DNA of 64,000 nucleotides. Origin: Candidatus Gastranaerophilales bacterium. Its GTDB lineage: Bacteria; Cyanobacteriota; Vampirovibrionia; Gastranaerophilales; Gastranaerophilaceae. Of the stretch, positions 8,051 to 16,966 are shown piece after piece (position 1 is the first letter of the stretch; each line of letters starts with the position of its first letter). The notes beneath the pieces were generated by a model. It did no database searches. It was not told where the DNA came from and saw only the letters and a program-made list of their open reading frames with translations. The stretch is taken from contig CAJUNK010000007.1 of the NCBI GenBank assembly GCA_910587815.1, positions 52,009 to 116,008 on the forward strand, read 5' to 3'. The translations under genes were made by a program, and so were the position numbers.

Positions 8051-9949
8051 GTGGGAAAAGAAATCAAAAAATTAGAACTTTTAGCACCAGCACAAAACAA
8101 AGAATGTGCATTTGCTGCAATAAATTATGGTGCAGATAGTATTTATATAGGTGCAAATCTTTATGGTGCAAGGAAAAACGCCGCAAATTCTTTGGATGAT
8201 ATTAAAGATATTATAGATTATGCACATAAATTTAATGTGAAAATTTATATCACATTGAATACAATTTTAGATGACGACGAATTAAATGAAGCGCAAAAAA
8301 TCATTGAAAATCTACACAAAATAGGAGCTGATGGAATAATTTTTCAGGATATGGGAATTATAGAACTTGCAATGGATGGCAAATTACCAAACATAAAACT
8401 TATTGCAAGCACACAATGCAATAACCGCAGTATTGAAAAGGTGAATTTTTTTGAAAACATAGGTATAAAAAAGGTAATTTTGGCACGGGAACTCTCAATA
8501 GAGCAAATTAAAAATATCTGCAAAAATACAACTTGTGAAATTGAAACATTTATCCATGGTGCGCTTTGTGTTTCATATTCAGGCCAATGTTATCTTAGCC
8601 ATAAAATAGGCGGAAGAAGTGCAAACAGAGGAGAATGCGCACAAGCTTGCAGAAAAAAATACACACTAATAAATAATAATGGAAAAATTTTAGCAAAAGA
8701 TAAACATTTGCTTTCTATGAAAGATTTTATGGCAGCAAACAGGCTGAGAGAATTAATAGATGCCGGTGTTACATCGTTTAAAATAGAAGGCAGACTAAAA
8801 GATGAAAATTATATAAAAAATACTGTAGCACATTATAGAAAACTTTTTGATAAGATAATTGATGAAAAAAATCTTGCAAAAAAAGCGGATGAACCATTAT
8901 ATCAAAAAAGTTCATCTGGGAAAATTTTCTTTGATTTTACGCCGGATTTAACAAAAAGCTTTAACAGGGGTTTTTGCGAATATTTTTTAGATGGCAGAAA
9001 ATTTTTAGATGGCGAAAATATTTATAATTTTGATGCGCCAAATTCAAAGGGCGAATACATAGGGAAAATATTAAGCGTGCAAAACGCAGGCAGGCAGCAG
9101 TTTTTCACCATTGATAGCAAAGCTGCGCAAAATTTAAACCCGCAGGATGGGCTTTGTTATATTGCAAAAAAAGCAGGAGAAAGTTTTCTGCAAGGTTTTT
9201 TAATCAATTCAATTGACAAAAAAACAGGTAAGATTTATCCAAATATTGCGCAAAATTTTTCAGCTGGTACAAAAATTTACCGCAATAAAGATTTTAATTT
9301 TGAAAATATTTTAAAAAACTCAAAAACAAAAAGAAAGATTCGGGGAATTTTTAAGGTATATGATAGATATATTGAATGTATTGATGAAGATAATAACAAA
9401 ATAAATCTTGAATTTTTTGCAAATGAAATTGCAAAAAACCCCAATATGGCAAAAGAAAACTGGAAAAAGGCCCTTCAAAAAAGCGGAGAGAGCAATTTTT
9501 ATATAGAAAATATTGAATTTTTAACGGAAAATATTTATTTTCTGCCCATTGCTAAAATTAATGAATTAAGACGCGAAATATTAGATAAATTAATGAATTT
9601 CAGAATAAATAATTATACAATAGAGACACAAAACAAGATAAATCCTGCACAATATCTAGAAAAAGAAGGCGATTACAAGCTGAATGTACATAATAAAATG
9701 GCTGAAAAATTTTATAATGCTTGCAATTGTAAGGTGTTAGAATATTCCCCTGAATCTAGCGCAAACCATGGCAACATTGAATTAATGCGAACAAAACACT
9801 GCATAAGATACGCACTTAATATGTGTTTTAAAAAAGACAGCAAAAGCCTGTCAAATGAAGAGTTGTTTTTAATAGATGATATGGGTGCAAAATATCGTCT
9901 TATTTTTGATTGTAAAAATTGCGAAATGGTTATAAAATCTTTCAAATAA
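8051..9949 (+). CDS. U32 family peptidase / RNA-hydroxylation-type (PrtC/RlhA family)
   Basis: A 632-aa member of the U32 family, whose E. coli relatives (RlhA, TrhP, UbiU/V) are hydroxylation factors that carry iron-sulfur clusters. Residues 1-280 form the TIM-barrel core. The U32 signature runs through EIETFIHGALCVSYSGQCYLS at about 163-183, followed by GECAQACRKKY, giving cysteines at 173, 180, 196 and 200. The extra C-terminal ~330 residues match the long U32 architecture with a DUF3656-like region. The start is GTG at 8051. The old name 'collagenase' is probably wrong for this gene; a role in rRNA or tRNA hydroxylation is the better inference. Confidence 0.88.
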   Translation: MGKEIKKLELLAPAQNKECAFAAINYGADSIYIGANLYGARKNAANSLDDIKDIIDYAHKFNVKIYITLNTILDDDELNEAQKIIENLHKIGADGIIFQDMGIIELAMDGKLPNIKLIASTQCNNRSIEKVNFFENIGIKKVILARELSIEQIKNICKNTTCEIETFIHGALCVSYSGQCYLSHKIGGRSANRGECAQACRKKYTLINNNGKILAKDKHLLSMKDFMAANRLRELIDAGVTSFKIEGRLKDENYIKNTVAHYRKLFDKIIDEKNLAKKADEPLYQKSSSGKIFFDFTPDLTKSFNRGFCEYFLDGRKFLDGENIYNFDAPNSKGEYIGKILSVQNAGRQQFFTIDSKAAQNLNPQDGLCYIAKKAGESFLQGFLINSIDKKTGKIYPNIAQNFSAGTKIYRNKDFNFENILKNSKTKRKIRGIFKVYDRYIECIDEDNNKINLEFFANEIAKNPNMAKENWKKALQKSGESNFYIENIEFLTENIYFLPIAKINELRREILDKLMNFRINNYTIETQNKINPAQYLEKEGDYKLNVHNKMAEKFYNACNCKVLEYSPESSANHGNIELMRTKHCIRYALNMCFKKDSKSLSNEELFLIDDMGAKYRLIFDCKNCEMVIKSFK

Positions 9950-10110
9950 AGGGTTTTCTAGCAAAAATCATATCGTCAAAAATATTCAATGTAAAGTATT
10001 GTAACAAAAAATCTTCTTTGTGAAATCATAAAAAGTATATCGTTTTTATATATATGCGAGGAGCAAATTAAAAAAAGTTTTATTTTGCAAAGAACAAAGG
10101 AGTAGTAAAA

Positions 10111-10293
10111 ATGAACGGTGTATCATTCGGCAGTTTAACAGGATCATCAGGCGTATCTTCAGCATCATTAGGCAATTTTGAAGAAAAACGTGAAAAACAA
10201 GACCTTCAGGATTTAACAGGAGTTGCCGGCATGAATGCAAATCTTATGCAAGATTCAAGCATGCACGGTGATAAACTGGACCTTAACATTTAA
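10111..10293 (+). CDS. Small Ser/Gly-rich protein (60 aa) with F-x-G-like start
   Basis: A 60-aa protein beginning MNGVSFGSLTGSSGVSSAS and ending in a charged helix plus DKLDLNI. A strong AAAGGAG lies 10 nt upstream of ATG, which supports translation. No domain is recognised. The start VSFGSLTG resembles the short F-x-G motif found early in several other unrelated proteins of this window. The gene is followed by an imperfect hairpin (AAAGATTT...AAATCTTT near 10340-10372) and then by the 48-aa membrane ORF. Confidence 0.65.
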   Translation: MNGVSFGSLTGSSGVSSASLGNFEEKREKQDLQDLTGVAGMNANLMQDSSMHGDKLDLNI

Positions 10294-10411
10294 TTAATTT
10301 GACCTGGTTTAAGTAATTATCCGGTTTGATTTATTTTAAAGATTTCATCTCTCTCTCAATTGAAAATCTTTAAATAGTGTTAGACCGCAAGCAAAAGAAA
10401 GATGGAGTTTT

Positions 10412-10558
10412 ATGAGCGAAGCAAAAGTGGTGAACTTTCTTCTTGCAGGCTTGCTGATTATGACAATCATTATGTTTTCTTGGACATTTATGTACATCAA
10501 CAAAACCTTATCCGACAACAGCATAAGTGCACCAATAGTATCTGCATTCAGCGCCTAA
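10412..10558 (+). CDS. Small single-pass membrane protein (48 aa)
   Basis: A 48-aa ORF found by eye: it starts MSEAKVVNFLLAGLLIMTII, continues through an aromatic helix end (FSWTFMYINK), and closes with a polar tail ending AFSA. One transmembrane helix spans about residues 8-29. GGAG lies 5 nt upstream of ATG, and a perfect 16-bp intrinsic terminator begins 25 nt after the stop. These two signals make it a convincing small gene. The partner or function is unknown; single-pass microproteins often bind larger membrane complexes. Confidence 0.7.
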   Translation: MSEAKVVNFLLAGLLIMTIIMFSWTFMYINKTLSDNSISAPIVSAFSA

Positions 10559-10582
10559 AGGATTTTAAAAGAAGAATTAACC

Positions 10583-10620
10583 AAAATATCCCCTTCTTCA
10601 AACAAGAAGGGGATATTTTT
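10583..10620 (+). terminator. Strong intrinsic terminator
   Basis: A perfect 16-bp stem (AAAATATCCCCTTCTT with its complement) around a 5-nt loop CAAAC, with flanking T residues. It ends the plus-strand small-protein transcript and, with an A-rich left arm, can also stop the convergent minus-strand gene. Confidence 0.92.
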
Positions 10621-10634
10621 ATAAAGTTATTATT

Positions 10635-11411
10635 TTATTTTGATAAATGCATACAATCATCATTCAAAACAACAAAGCACCCTTCTGAACGGCCGCCTGA
10701 AGCATAAAGTATATCTATACCCATATTATCAGTTAAAATATCATGAGCGCAAACCTTTAAGAGTCTTCCTGCATTACATGGTCCAATTTCATCTTTTAGA
10801 ACCCTTCCTATTTCAGGATGATTTACTACAGCTGTGTAGAAATTTGGACTAAAAACAGGCATGGTCTCTTGTTTACCGCAATATTCACCTTTTAACATTG
10901 CGCCACCATAGCTGAATATGCTGCCCATACCTCCTGTAAAATATGTGCCAGGACCACATTTTTCTCTAACAGTTTTTGTGTAATCAAGTCCTTCGCTCAG
11001 CATTGAATCAATATTTTCTTTGGATGTACCATGGTATATTTCACATCTTGGCAGATAACCTTTCGGGTTTATTATACAGTGCTCAAAATATTATTGAAGC
11101 GTGCCTTCAAATTTTTCACCATCAAGTTTAAATTCAAAGACTGCATCATTTAAAATTTCTTTCGCTTTATCTAAATGTTTTAAATCACAACCTAAATATT
11201 CCTGAACATTTTTTGGCACACTTTCAGATGTCCTTGTTTCTTTTTCATCAAAATCAAGTGTACTAACTGGGTTTGAAAAACTTATAGTATCTTTATCCAA
11301 ACATCCAAAAGAGGGATAAGAATTAGAATTTAGATTTTTATATCCTGCCTTATTAGCCGCATGGCTTTTATTAAGGCCTGTAAAATTAATACAATCTAAA
11401 GAAATGCTCAT
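10635..11411 (-). pseudogene. F-x-G-tagged ADP-ribosyltransferase (PARP)-like protein, interrupted by an in-frame TAA
   Basis: Two halves lie in the same frame and are separated only by a TAA at 11091-11093. The first half (106 aa) starts MSISLDCINFTGL and carries the second motif KDTISFSN at 40-47. The second half, read from just after the stop, begins YFEHCIINPKGYLPRCEIYH. It contains HGTSKENIDSMLSEGL and GPGTYFTGG, then near the end RSEGCFVVLNDD. This order resembles the H-Y-E layout of PARP-type ADP-ribosyltransferases (HG..., GxGxYF, late Glu). The first ATG after the stop (11003) lies beyond the histidine strand, so re-initiation there would lose it. The gene is either a recent pseudogene (CAA to TAA is one change), a sequencing error, or stop-codon readthrough. 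The domain call is inferred from motifs only. Confidence 0.6.
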
Positions 11412-11683
11412 ATTTATACCTCACAACACTATTAAATTTTTACAACACACATCTATATATAATAAAACATAAGGAAAAATGTTTTTACTCAAATTAAAAC
11501 TTTATGGTAAAATAATTACGTATATTTATACAGTGCAATTTTATAAAAATGCCATTTTCACTATATTTCAATGTTATTATATTAATTTTTGTAACAAAAA
11601 TTCGTTTTTTTTAATACAAAATAACAAAATAAAAATCGGCCTGTTTTTATATAAGTGCAAGTACTTTTAATAGGAGAACTCTA

Positions 11684-12583
11684 ATGACCGTAACCAATAT
11701 CAAAGCATTGGGAGGATACCAAAATATAGCATTCAGAGCCGCTCAGCAAGATAATGCTGCTACTGCATCCCCAGCAAACAACAGCACCAAAATGCCTGAA
11801 TCAAAAGGTGATACTGTCACTCTTTTTGGCAAAGAAATTAAGAAAAAACATGTAATAGCAGGTGGCATTATTGGTGGCGCTACAATTGTCGGCATTACAG
11901 TAGCAGTAATTAACCATATCAAAAAAGGTAAAATTGGACAAGCAACAAAAGCTGCAAAAGAAATGCTTGCCGAAGCAACTGGTCTTTCTGAAAAAGTTAA
12001 CAGCACGGTTGCGGAAGTTTCCAAATTGGCAGCAGGCAGCTCAAACAAGAATGTAAAAATTGAAGGCGATATCATAAAAGAATTTGACAATGCTGGAAAA
12101 CTTATAAGAAAAACTACTTTAGAAAGTGGTTCTCCAAAGAAAATTGTTGAATATCTTGAAGACAACAAAAAGAATATTATAACATTATCAAATGGCGATT
12201 CAACAAGAACATTCAAAGGTCAATACGAAAAAGTAGCCGATGGCGTTGAAAAATGGGCTCAAGAGCTTGTAACAACAAAAGATGGCAACCCTTCAATGTA
12301 CGCCAAAAATGTTGAAAAAACTTCAGATGGCATCAAGACATTCGCTAAAAAGATTCTTATTAAAGATGGCAAGGCTGATGGATATTTTGAAAAAATCCAA
12401 CAAAAAGGCAATGATATTCAAAAATATGCATTTGGTCTTGAATTTAAAGATGGCGAAGCATCAAAATTCATCAAAGGTTTTGAAAAATTACAAGATGGAA
12501 CTGAAAAAATTAAACGAACATTTGTTCCTGACAACAATGGAAAATGGCAAAAAGCAAAACCTGAACCAGAAAAAGCAGCTTAA
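11684..12583 (+). CDS. F-x-G/DTVTLFG-tagged membrane protein with C-terminal DG repeats (paralogue 1)
   Basis: A 299-aa protein with AGGAG 8 nt before ATG. It has the early motif NIAFRA (14-19) and the later GDTVTLFGKE (42-51). One transmembrane helix follows at about 56-77 (HVIAGGIIGGATIVGITVAV), then a helical linker. From about 177 to 289 there are four degenerate 28-residue repeats with the pattern [FY]xKxxEKxxDGxxKxAxxLxxKDG. This is a MORN-like or antigen-like repeat, though I cannot assign a family. The neighbour at 12799 is a paralogue. The topology suggests the repeats lie on the far side of a membrane from the tag. Function is unknown. Confidence 0.8.
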   Translation: MTVTNIKALGGYQNIAFRAAQQDNAATASPANNSTKMPESKGDTVTLFGKEIKKKHVIAGGIIGGATIVGITVAVINHIKKGKIGQATKAAKEMLAEATGLSEKVNSTVAEVSKLAAGSSNKNVKIEGDIIKEFDNAGKLIRKTTLESGSPKKIVEYLEDNKKNIITLSNGDSTRTFKGQYEKVADGVEKWAQELVTTKDGNPSMYAKNVEKTSDGIKTFAKKILIKDGKADGYFEKIQQKGNDIQKYAFGLEFKDGEASKFIKGFEKLQDGTEKIKRTFVPDNNGKWQKAKPEPEKAA

Positions 12584-12605
12584 CTCAAGCTTTAAACAAA
12601 ATTTT

Positions 12606-12635
12606 AAGACGCCCCTTTGTTTTGGGGCGTCTTTT
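12606..12635 (+). terminator. Intrinsic terminator after paralogue 1
   Basis: A 10-bp GC-rich stem (AAGACGCCCC paired with GGGGCGTCTT) and a short T-rich loop, followed by TT. It lies 23 nt after the stop, so the two paralogues are transcribed separately. Confidence 0.9.
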
Positions 12636-12798
12636 AGTATTTATTTTATAATTTTTTTAAAGGTATATTTAAATATGTCTTTAAACTGTGAAGTTTTGTA
12701 AAAAATATTTTATATTTCAAAATAAAGTAACAAAAGGATATGAAAATATTTTTTAATATATATAGAAATAAAAAACATTTCAGCAGGATTTTAAAACA

Positions 12799-14091
12799 TT
12801 GGGAATGAATTTCAACTATAATACTAGAGTTTCAAACAGCCAAAACACTGCAAACTCCACAATAGATTTAAATCAAGGCACAAATAATGACACCGTGCAA
12901 AAAGATGCACCGACGTCTTCAAATGTGCCTGCTGCACAGATGCAGCCCAGTGTAGATTCTAAAGCTTTATCCAGTGAAAATTTAAAACCTTTAAATAAAG
13001 ATACTGTAACACTTTTTGGCAAGGAAGTAAGTAAGAAAAAAGCAATAACATTTGGAATAGGCGGCCTTGCAGCAATAATAGGGGCTGCAACAGCAATTAT
13101 ATATGCAATAAAACGCAATAAAAAAATAGATGTTCAAACGCCACTGCAACCAATAGCACTAGGAAGAGGAAGAACACAAGATATATCAGAAAGTGCAACT
13201 TTATTAAAAGGTGAGCCAAAAGAAATTACGCCTACCGAAGCAAGAGCAAAAAAATTTATTGAAAATTCCAAAGAAATGTTAACAAGCGCCAAAGAGTGTA
13301 AAAAACGTGCATTAAAAACAAGTAAACAGGTGGAAGATACAATTTGCAATGTTGAACAAATGTTTAAAAATAATGCCACCAAAACTGCTGATGGCAGGAA
13401 GGTAGAAATCATAAATAACGTTATGACGGAATTTGCAGACGATGCCACCACAATAAAAAGAGTAAGCACGTTTGATAACGGTACACCAAAATCTATTGAG
13501 GAATTTATTGATGCAACAAGGAGAAATTTAATCGAATTTAATTCACAAAATAAAACAATAAGCTATAAAGAAAATTTGAGACAAATAGCCACAGATAGCC
13601 TTCATGATAAAGAGGTTATTTTATATAAAGGAAAATTAAACAGATATATTGAAGGCATAAAAGAATGTGCCAATGGTGATGCACATTATAAAAAAATGCT
13701 TGATTTTAACCCAAACGGCAAAATGGATATTTACGCAGAAGATTGCAAATATCTGAGCTTCTGCGAAAAATTTACAAGAAGATTGGATTTTACAATAAGC
13801 AGCGAAACGCTGAACGGATATACAGAAAGCCTCGCAAAATACACAGATGGTAGAGAATTTTTTATGAAAAATTTATCATTCACTCCTGGGGTTAACAATC
13901 CAAATACCTATACGGAAAAATATAAAAAAATGTCTGATGGCAGCATAAAGAGCAGTATAAATCTCATGTTTAACAAAAAAGGCCGTGTTATAGGGTATGA
14001 AGAAAACTCTATAGATGGTATAGAGAAAAAATGGGATAAATGTTTTAAACTCTTGCAAGAGAAATGGTATATGGAACCATCACCAAAATAA
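12799..14091 (+). CDS. DTVTLFG-tagged membrane protein with C-terminal DG repeats (paralogue 2)
   Basis: A 430-aa paralogue of the preceding gene. It has an N-terminal low-complexity N/S/T region, then NKDTVTLFGKEVSKKK at 66-81, matching paralogue 1 almost exactly. A transmembrane helix follows at about 82-104 (ITFGIGGLAAIIGAATAIIY). A long coiled region comes next. The C-terminal half carries degenerate repeats with DG or NG turns (IEGIKECANGDAHYKKMLDF, YTESLAKYTDGREFFMKNLS, YTEKYKKMSDGSIKSSINLM). The start is probably TTG at 12799, with AGGA 10 nt upstream; ATG at 12805 is an alternative. Function is unknown. Confidence 0.78.
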   Translation: MGMNFNYNTRVSNSQNTANSTIDLNQGTNNDTVQKDAPTSSNVPAAQMQPSVDSKALSSENLKPLNKDTVTLFGKEVSKKKAITFGIGGLAAIIGAATAIIYAIKRNKKIDVQTPLQPIALGRGRTQDISESATLLKGEPKEITPTEARAKKFIENSKEMLTSAKECKKRALKTSKQVEDTICNVEQMFKNNATKTADGRKVEIINNVMTEFADDATTIKRVSTFDNGTPKSIEEFIDATRRNLIEFNSQNKTISYKENLRQIATDSLHDKEVILYKGKLNRYIEGIKECANGDAHYKKMLDFNPNGKMDIYAEDCKYLSFCEKFTRRLDFTISSETLNGYTESLAKYTDGREFFMKNLSFTPGVNNPNTYTEKYKKMSDGSIKSSINLMFNKKGRVIGYEENSIDGIEKKWDKCFKLLQEKWYMEPSPK

Positions 14092-14122
14092 AATCCCCTC
14101 CTTAAAAAGGAAGGGATTTTTT
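14091..14122 (+). terminator. Intrinsic terminator after paralogue 2
   Basis: A 13-bp stem with one mismatch (AAATCCCCTCCTT against AAGGAAGGGATTT), an AAA loop and a T tract, starting at the last base of the stop codon. Confidence 0.88.
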
Positions 14123-14153
14123 AATCTTTCACTTGGTTTTAAAAAACCTGATT

Positions 14154-14411
14154 TTATTTTTTGTTTACCTTGATAGCGCTATCAGGACAAACAAGAGCAC
14201 ACATACCGCATGCAATACATTCAGCAGGGTTTGGCTCAACAGCAGGAGTTTGATAAATACCAACTTCCTTTGACCATTTTAAGCATTTTTTAGGACATTT
14301 AACAATACACAAGCCACAGCCTTTGCATAAATCAGTAAAACAATACCAATCTGCTTTGCCGCCTGCAACATTGTCTACTTTAAAGCCTTTATATTCAACA
14401 TTATTTGTCAT
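14154..14411 (-). CDS. korD: 2-oxoacid:ferredoxin oxidoreductase, delta (4Fe-4S ferredoxin) subunit
   Basis: An 85-aa ferredoxin-like subunit with two 4Fe-4S motifs: CKGCGLCIVKCPKKC and CIACGMCALVCPDSA. It passes electrons from the thiamine-diphosphate site to ferredoxin. The gene is last in the alpha-beta-gamma-delta order, and its ATG overlaps the gamma stop by one base (TAATG). Homologues named KorD, VorD or OorD are hard to separate by sequence, so the substrate (2-oxoglutarate or branched-chain 2-oxoacid) is not fixed. Confidence 0.9.
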   Translation of the reverse strand: MTNNVEYKGFKVDNVAGGKADWYCFTDLCKGCGLCIVKCPKKCLKWSKEVGIYQTPAVEPNPAECIACGMCALVCPDSAIKVNKK

Positions 14412-14971
14412 TATACACCCGCTTTCTGTATCATATCCATACCCATTTCAAGCGCTTTATAGTTAAGTTCACGAAGTTCTGGTTTAGCATCGAATTTTTT
14501 ACCCAATGCCATTTCCATAGCATTTTTGATATCTTCTAATTTTAGAACCTTAGTAGCACTTAATAATACGCCAAGTACGATAATGTTAAATACTCTTGCG
14601 CTCAATTGTTCATTTGCAATTTTGTTCGCTTCAACTGCAATGATTTCTTTTGCACTGCAAGTAGGTTTTTTGGAACATACAGAAGAATCATAAATTACTG
14701 TAGAATTTTCATTTACATAATCAGAACATCTATCTATTGCTCTATCAGATAACATAATTACAATATCGCCTTTTGAAAATCTTGGTTCACCAATTTTTTC
14801 ATCAGCAACTTGGCAAAATGCAATTGAAACACCGCCTCTTTGTTCTACACCAAAGTTTGGTATGTATAAAATTTCTTTGCCAGCTTCATAACCAGCTTCA
14901 ACAAGGATTTTTGCGATAGATTGAACACCTTGTCCGCCTTCACCGGCTAATACTATTCTTGTTCTTGCCAT
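14411..14971 (-). CDS. korC: 2-oxoacid:ferredoxin oxidoreductase, gamma subunit
   Basis: A 186-aa gamma subunit with the family opening MARTRIVLAGEGGQGVQS and later NFGVEQRGGVSIAFCQ. It joins the alpha/beta core in the cytoplasmic complex that oxidatively decarboxylates a 2-oxoacid to its CoA ester and reduces ferredoxin. I start it at ATG 14971, where GGAG lies 9 nt upstream, and not at the longer ORF start 15001, which would overlap korB. The start is 4 nt after the beta stop. Confidence 0.9.
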   Translation of the reverse strand: MARTRIVLAGEGGQGVQSIAKILVEAGYEAGKEILYIPNFGVEQRGGVSIAFCQVADEKIGEPRFSKGDIVIMLSDRAIDRCSDYVNENSTVIYDSSVCSKKPTCSAKEIIAVEANKIANEQLSARVFNIIVLGVLLSATKVLKLEDIKNAMEMALGKKFDAKPELRELNYKALEMGMDMIQKAGV

Positions 14972-14975
14972 AATT

Positions 14976-15731
14976 TTACTCCAATCCTTCTCTTTGAACA
15001 AATTCTTTAACTTCGAAGAATTCTTCCATAGTTTTTAATCTGTCCCAAGTACCTTCATTATTTGTTCTCCAGTTTAGAGGGCATACTGAAAGAACTTCAA
15101 CAAATGAAAATCCGCCTTGTTCAACATTTTTCAATGCTTTTTTAAACGTTTGGCGCAATTTTCTTAAATTTGAAACAGAAGCTCTTGCAACATAGCTCTT
15201 TTCAGGATCAACGATTGAAGCAACCATTTCTGCACCTTTTGCAGGCTTACCTGTAACAGAACAATCTCTACCGTATGGTGTGGTTTCGGTTTTTTGACCA
15301 GGCATTGTAGTTGGTGCCATTTGACCACCTGTCATACCATAGTTTGTATTATTTGCAAGTACAATTAACATATTTTCACCACGAACAGAAGCGTTCACAA
15401 GGTGCTGCGAACCAATCGCGAGACCGCCACCATCACCCATATAGGCAATACCAACAGTGCCTGGATTTGCACGAGTAACACCATAAATAACAGGAGTTGT
15501 TCTACCATGGTGAGTTTGAACTGTATCAATATTCATATAATTCCAAGATAATAGCGAACAACCGATATCACAACCAAATACTGCTTTTTCTTGAAGATTA
15601 AGATCATCAATTGTGTGTGCCAAAGTTTTTAAAATCATACCATGGCCGCATCCCGGGCAGAATTTGCTTGCGCCAGCTTCAGCGTTTTGCGCTTTCGCTA
15701 TATCCGGAGTAACATCAAGTGTTTGAACCAT
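14976..15731 (-). CDS. korB: 2-oxoacid:ferredoxin oxidoreductase, beta (TPP-binding) subunit
   Basis: A 251-aa beta subunit that binds thiamine diphosphate. FCPGCGHGMILKTLAHTIDD is near the N-terminus, and the TPP/Mg motif is GDGGGLAIGSQHLVNA, closing with NNTNYGMTGGQMAPTT. The sequence GCGHG and the 251-aa length fit the Kor/Vor class and not the longer pyruvate-type PorB. The gene lies between alpha and gamma on the minus strand. It is likely a major ferredoxin-reducing step in a fermentative metabolism. Confidence 0.93.
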   Translation of the reverse strand: MVQTLDVTPDIAKAQNAEAGASKFCPGCGHGMILKTLAHTIDDLNLQEKAVFGCDIGCSLLSWNYMNIDTVQTHHGRTTPVIYGVTRANPGTVGIAYMGDGGGLAIGSQHLVNASVRGENMLIVLANNTNYGMTGGQMAPTTMPGQKTETTPYGRDCSVTGKPAKGAEMVASIVDPEKSYVARASVSNLRKLRQTFKKALKNVEQGGFSFVEVLSVCPLNWRTNNEGTWDRLKTMEEFFEVKEFVQREGLE

Positions 15732-15780
15732 TTATTTTTCCTCTTTATTCTTTAATTACTTAAAACTTTCAGAAATTTAT

Positions 15781-16884
15781 CTACACAGTTGCAGGAGTTT
15801 TAACCATTTGTTCAACTTTGTGAACAATATCATCACCTGTAACACCAACACCCATTTTAAATAGTGTTGAATATGGTGTTTGAAGACCATAGATTTTTTC
15901 TAAAACCATTTGGGCCAATTGGCCATTTGCAGATTCGGTGAATAACACCTGTTTTGCTCTTTGAACTGCTGCTCTTAAAGGTTTAACAGCTAACGGTCTT
16001 AAGGTGATAGGTCTGAATAAACCTGCTTTAATACCTTTTGCTCTAAGTTCATCAACCGCAGTCATTGCAGAACGAGCAACAATGCCGTGAGCAATAATTA
16101 AAATTTCAGCATCTTCTGCTTTATATTCAAGATATTCTTCAATTTCAGGCGAAATTCTATCAAATTCAGCCTGATAAGAATCAAGAACTTCCATTAATTC
16201 TTCTTCAAGGTTGAATGTATTTCTGATGTGATTTGCTTTTCTATCAACATCAATTTTGCCAGGTGCTCTAAGCACTGCTGGGGTTGGTTCCATTTTAATG
16301 CCGCGTGAAGCTGGATCATAAAGGGTAACAGGTTCTCTCATTTTACCTTGATAACCATCAGCAAGCATGAATGTTGGGAATCTGTATTTCCAAGCTGTAT
16401 TAAATGATTTAATCATATAATCATATAAATCTTGGTGACCAGCAGTAGAATATACAATTCTGAATCCTTCGCCGTTACCGCCAAAGCATGTTAATCTTGT
16501 TTCTTGTTGAGCATAAATAACCGTAGCAGTTGAAGGTCCGCCCCTTTGCATAACTGCGCATACAAAAGGTATTCTCATCATTTCAGCCATGCTTTGTGCA
16601 TCCTGCATGATAACATTACCAGGGCCTGCTGTTGCAGTAAAAGCTCTTTTTCCGGCTAAGATACCGCCAATTGTAGAAAAACCAGCTGAAATTTCATCTT
16701 CAGTTTGAAGAAAACCAGCTTCTGTTTTTGGAAGCAATTTGCACCATGTGTGCATAATTTCGTTTTGCGGTGTAATCGGATAACCGTACATAAACTCAGC
16801 TTCTGCAGCATTTGCAGCGTAGGCAATGGTTTCATTTCCGGTTAAGAACATTCTAGTGTCTTCTGTGATAAGTTTTTTAACCAT
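15781..16884 (-). CDS. korA: 2-oxoacid:ferredoxin oxidoreductase, alpha subunit
   Basis: A 367-aa alpha subunit, first gene of the cluster. It shows the conserved FLTGNETIAYAANAAEAEFM, GYPITPQNEIMHTW, QTEDEISAGFSTIGG and TATAGPGNVIMQDA segments of the pyrimidine-binding domain. The length and PITPQNE/GPG segments match KorA/VorB-type enzymes. The spacing to korB is 49 nt. Taken together the four genes encode a complete enzyme; the exact 2-oxoacid cannot be read from the sequence. Confidence 0.93.
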   Translation of the reverse strand: MVKKLITEDTRMFLTGNETIAYAANAAEAEFMYGYPITPQNEIMHTWCKLLPKTEAGFLQTEDEISAGFSTIGGILAGKRAFTATAGPGNVIMQDAQSMAEMMRIPFVCAVMQRGGPSTATVIYAQQETRLTCFGGNGEGFRIVYSTAGHQDLYDYMIKSFNTAWKYRFPTFMLADGYQGKMREPVTLYDPASRGIKMEPTPAVLRAPGKIDVDRKANHIRNTFNLEEELMEVLDSYQAEFDRISPEIEEYLEYKAEDAEILIIAHGIVARSAMTAVDELRAKGIKAGLFRPITLRPLAVKPLRAAVQRAKQVLFTESANGQLAQMVLEKIYGLQTPYSTLFKMGVGVTGDDIVHKVEQMVKTPATV

Positions 16885-16966
16885 TATTAATTCCTTACTT
16901 TGTGAACTAAGTACAATAAACTTTTACTACAAATATAAGGAATATTCAAGAAAAATTTCAGTAGCT

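Noticed and set aside
11479..11670. 63-codon plus-strand open frame of Phe, Tyr, Ile and Lys
   Set aside because: Low-complexity AT-rich DNA with no Shine-Dalgarno site, located in the promoter region of gene 11684.
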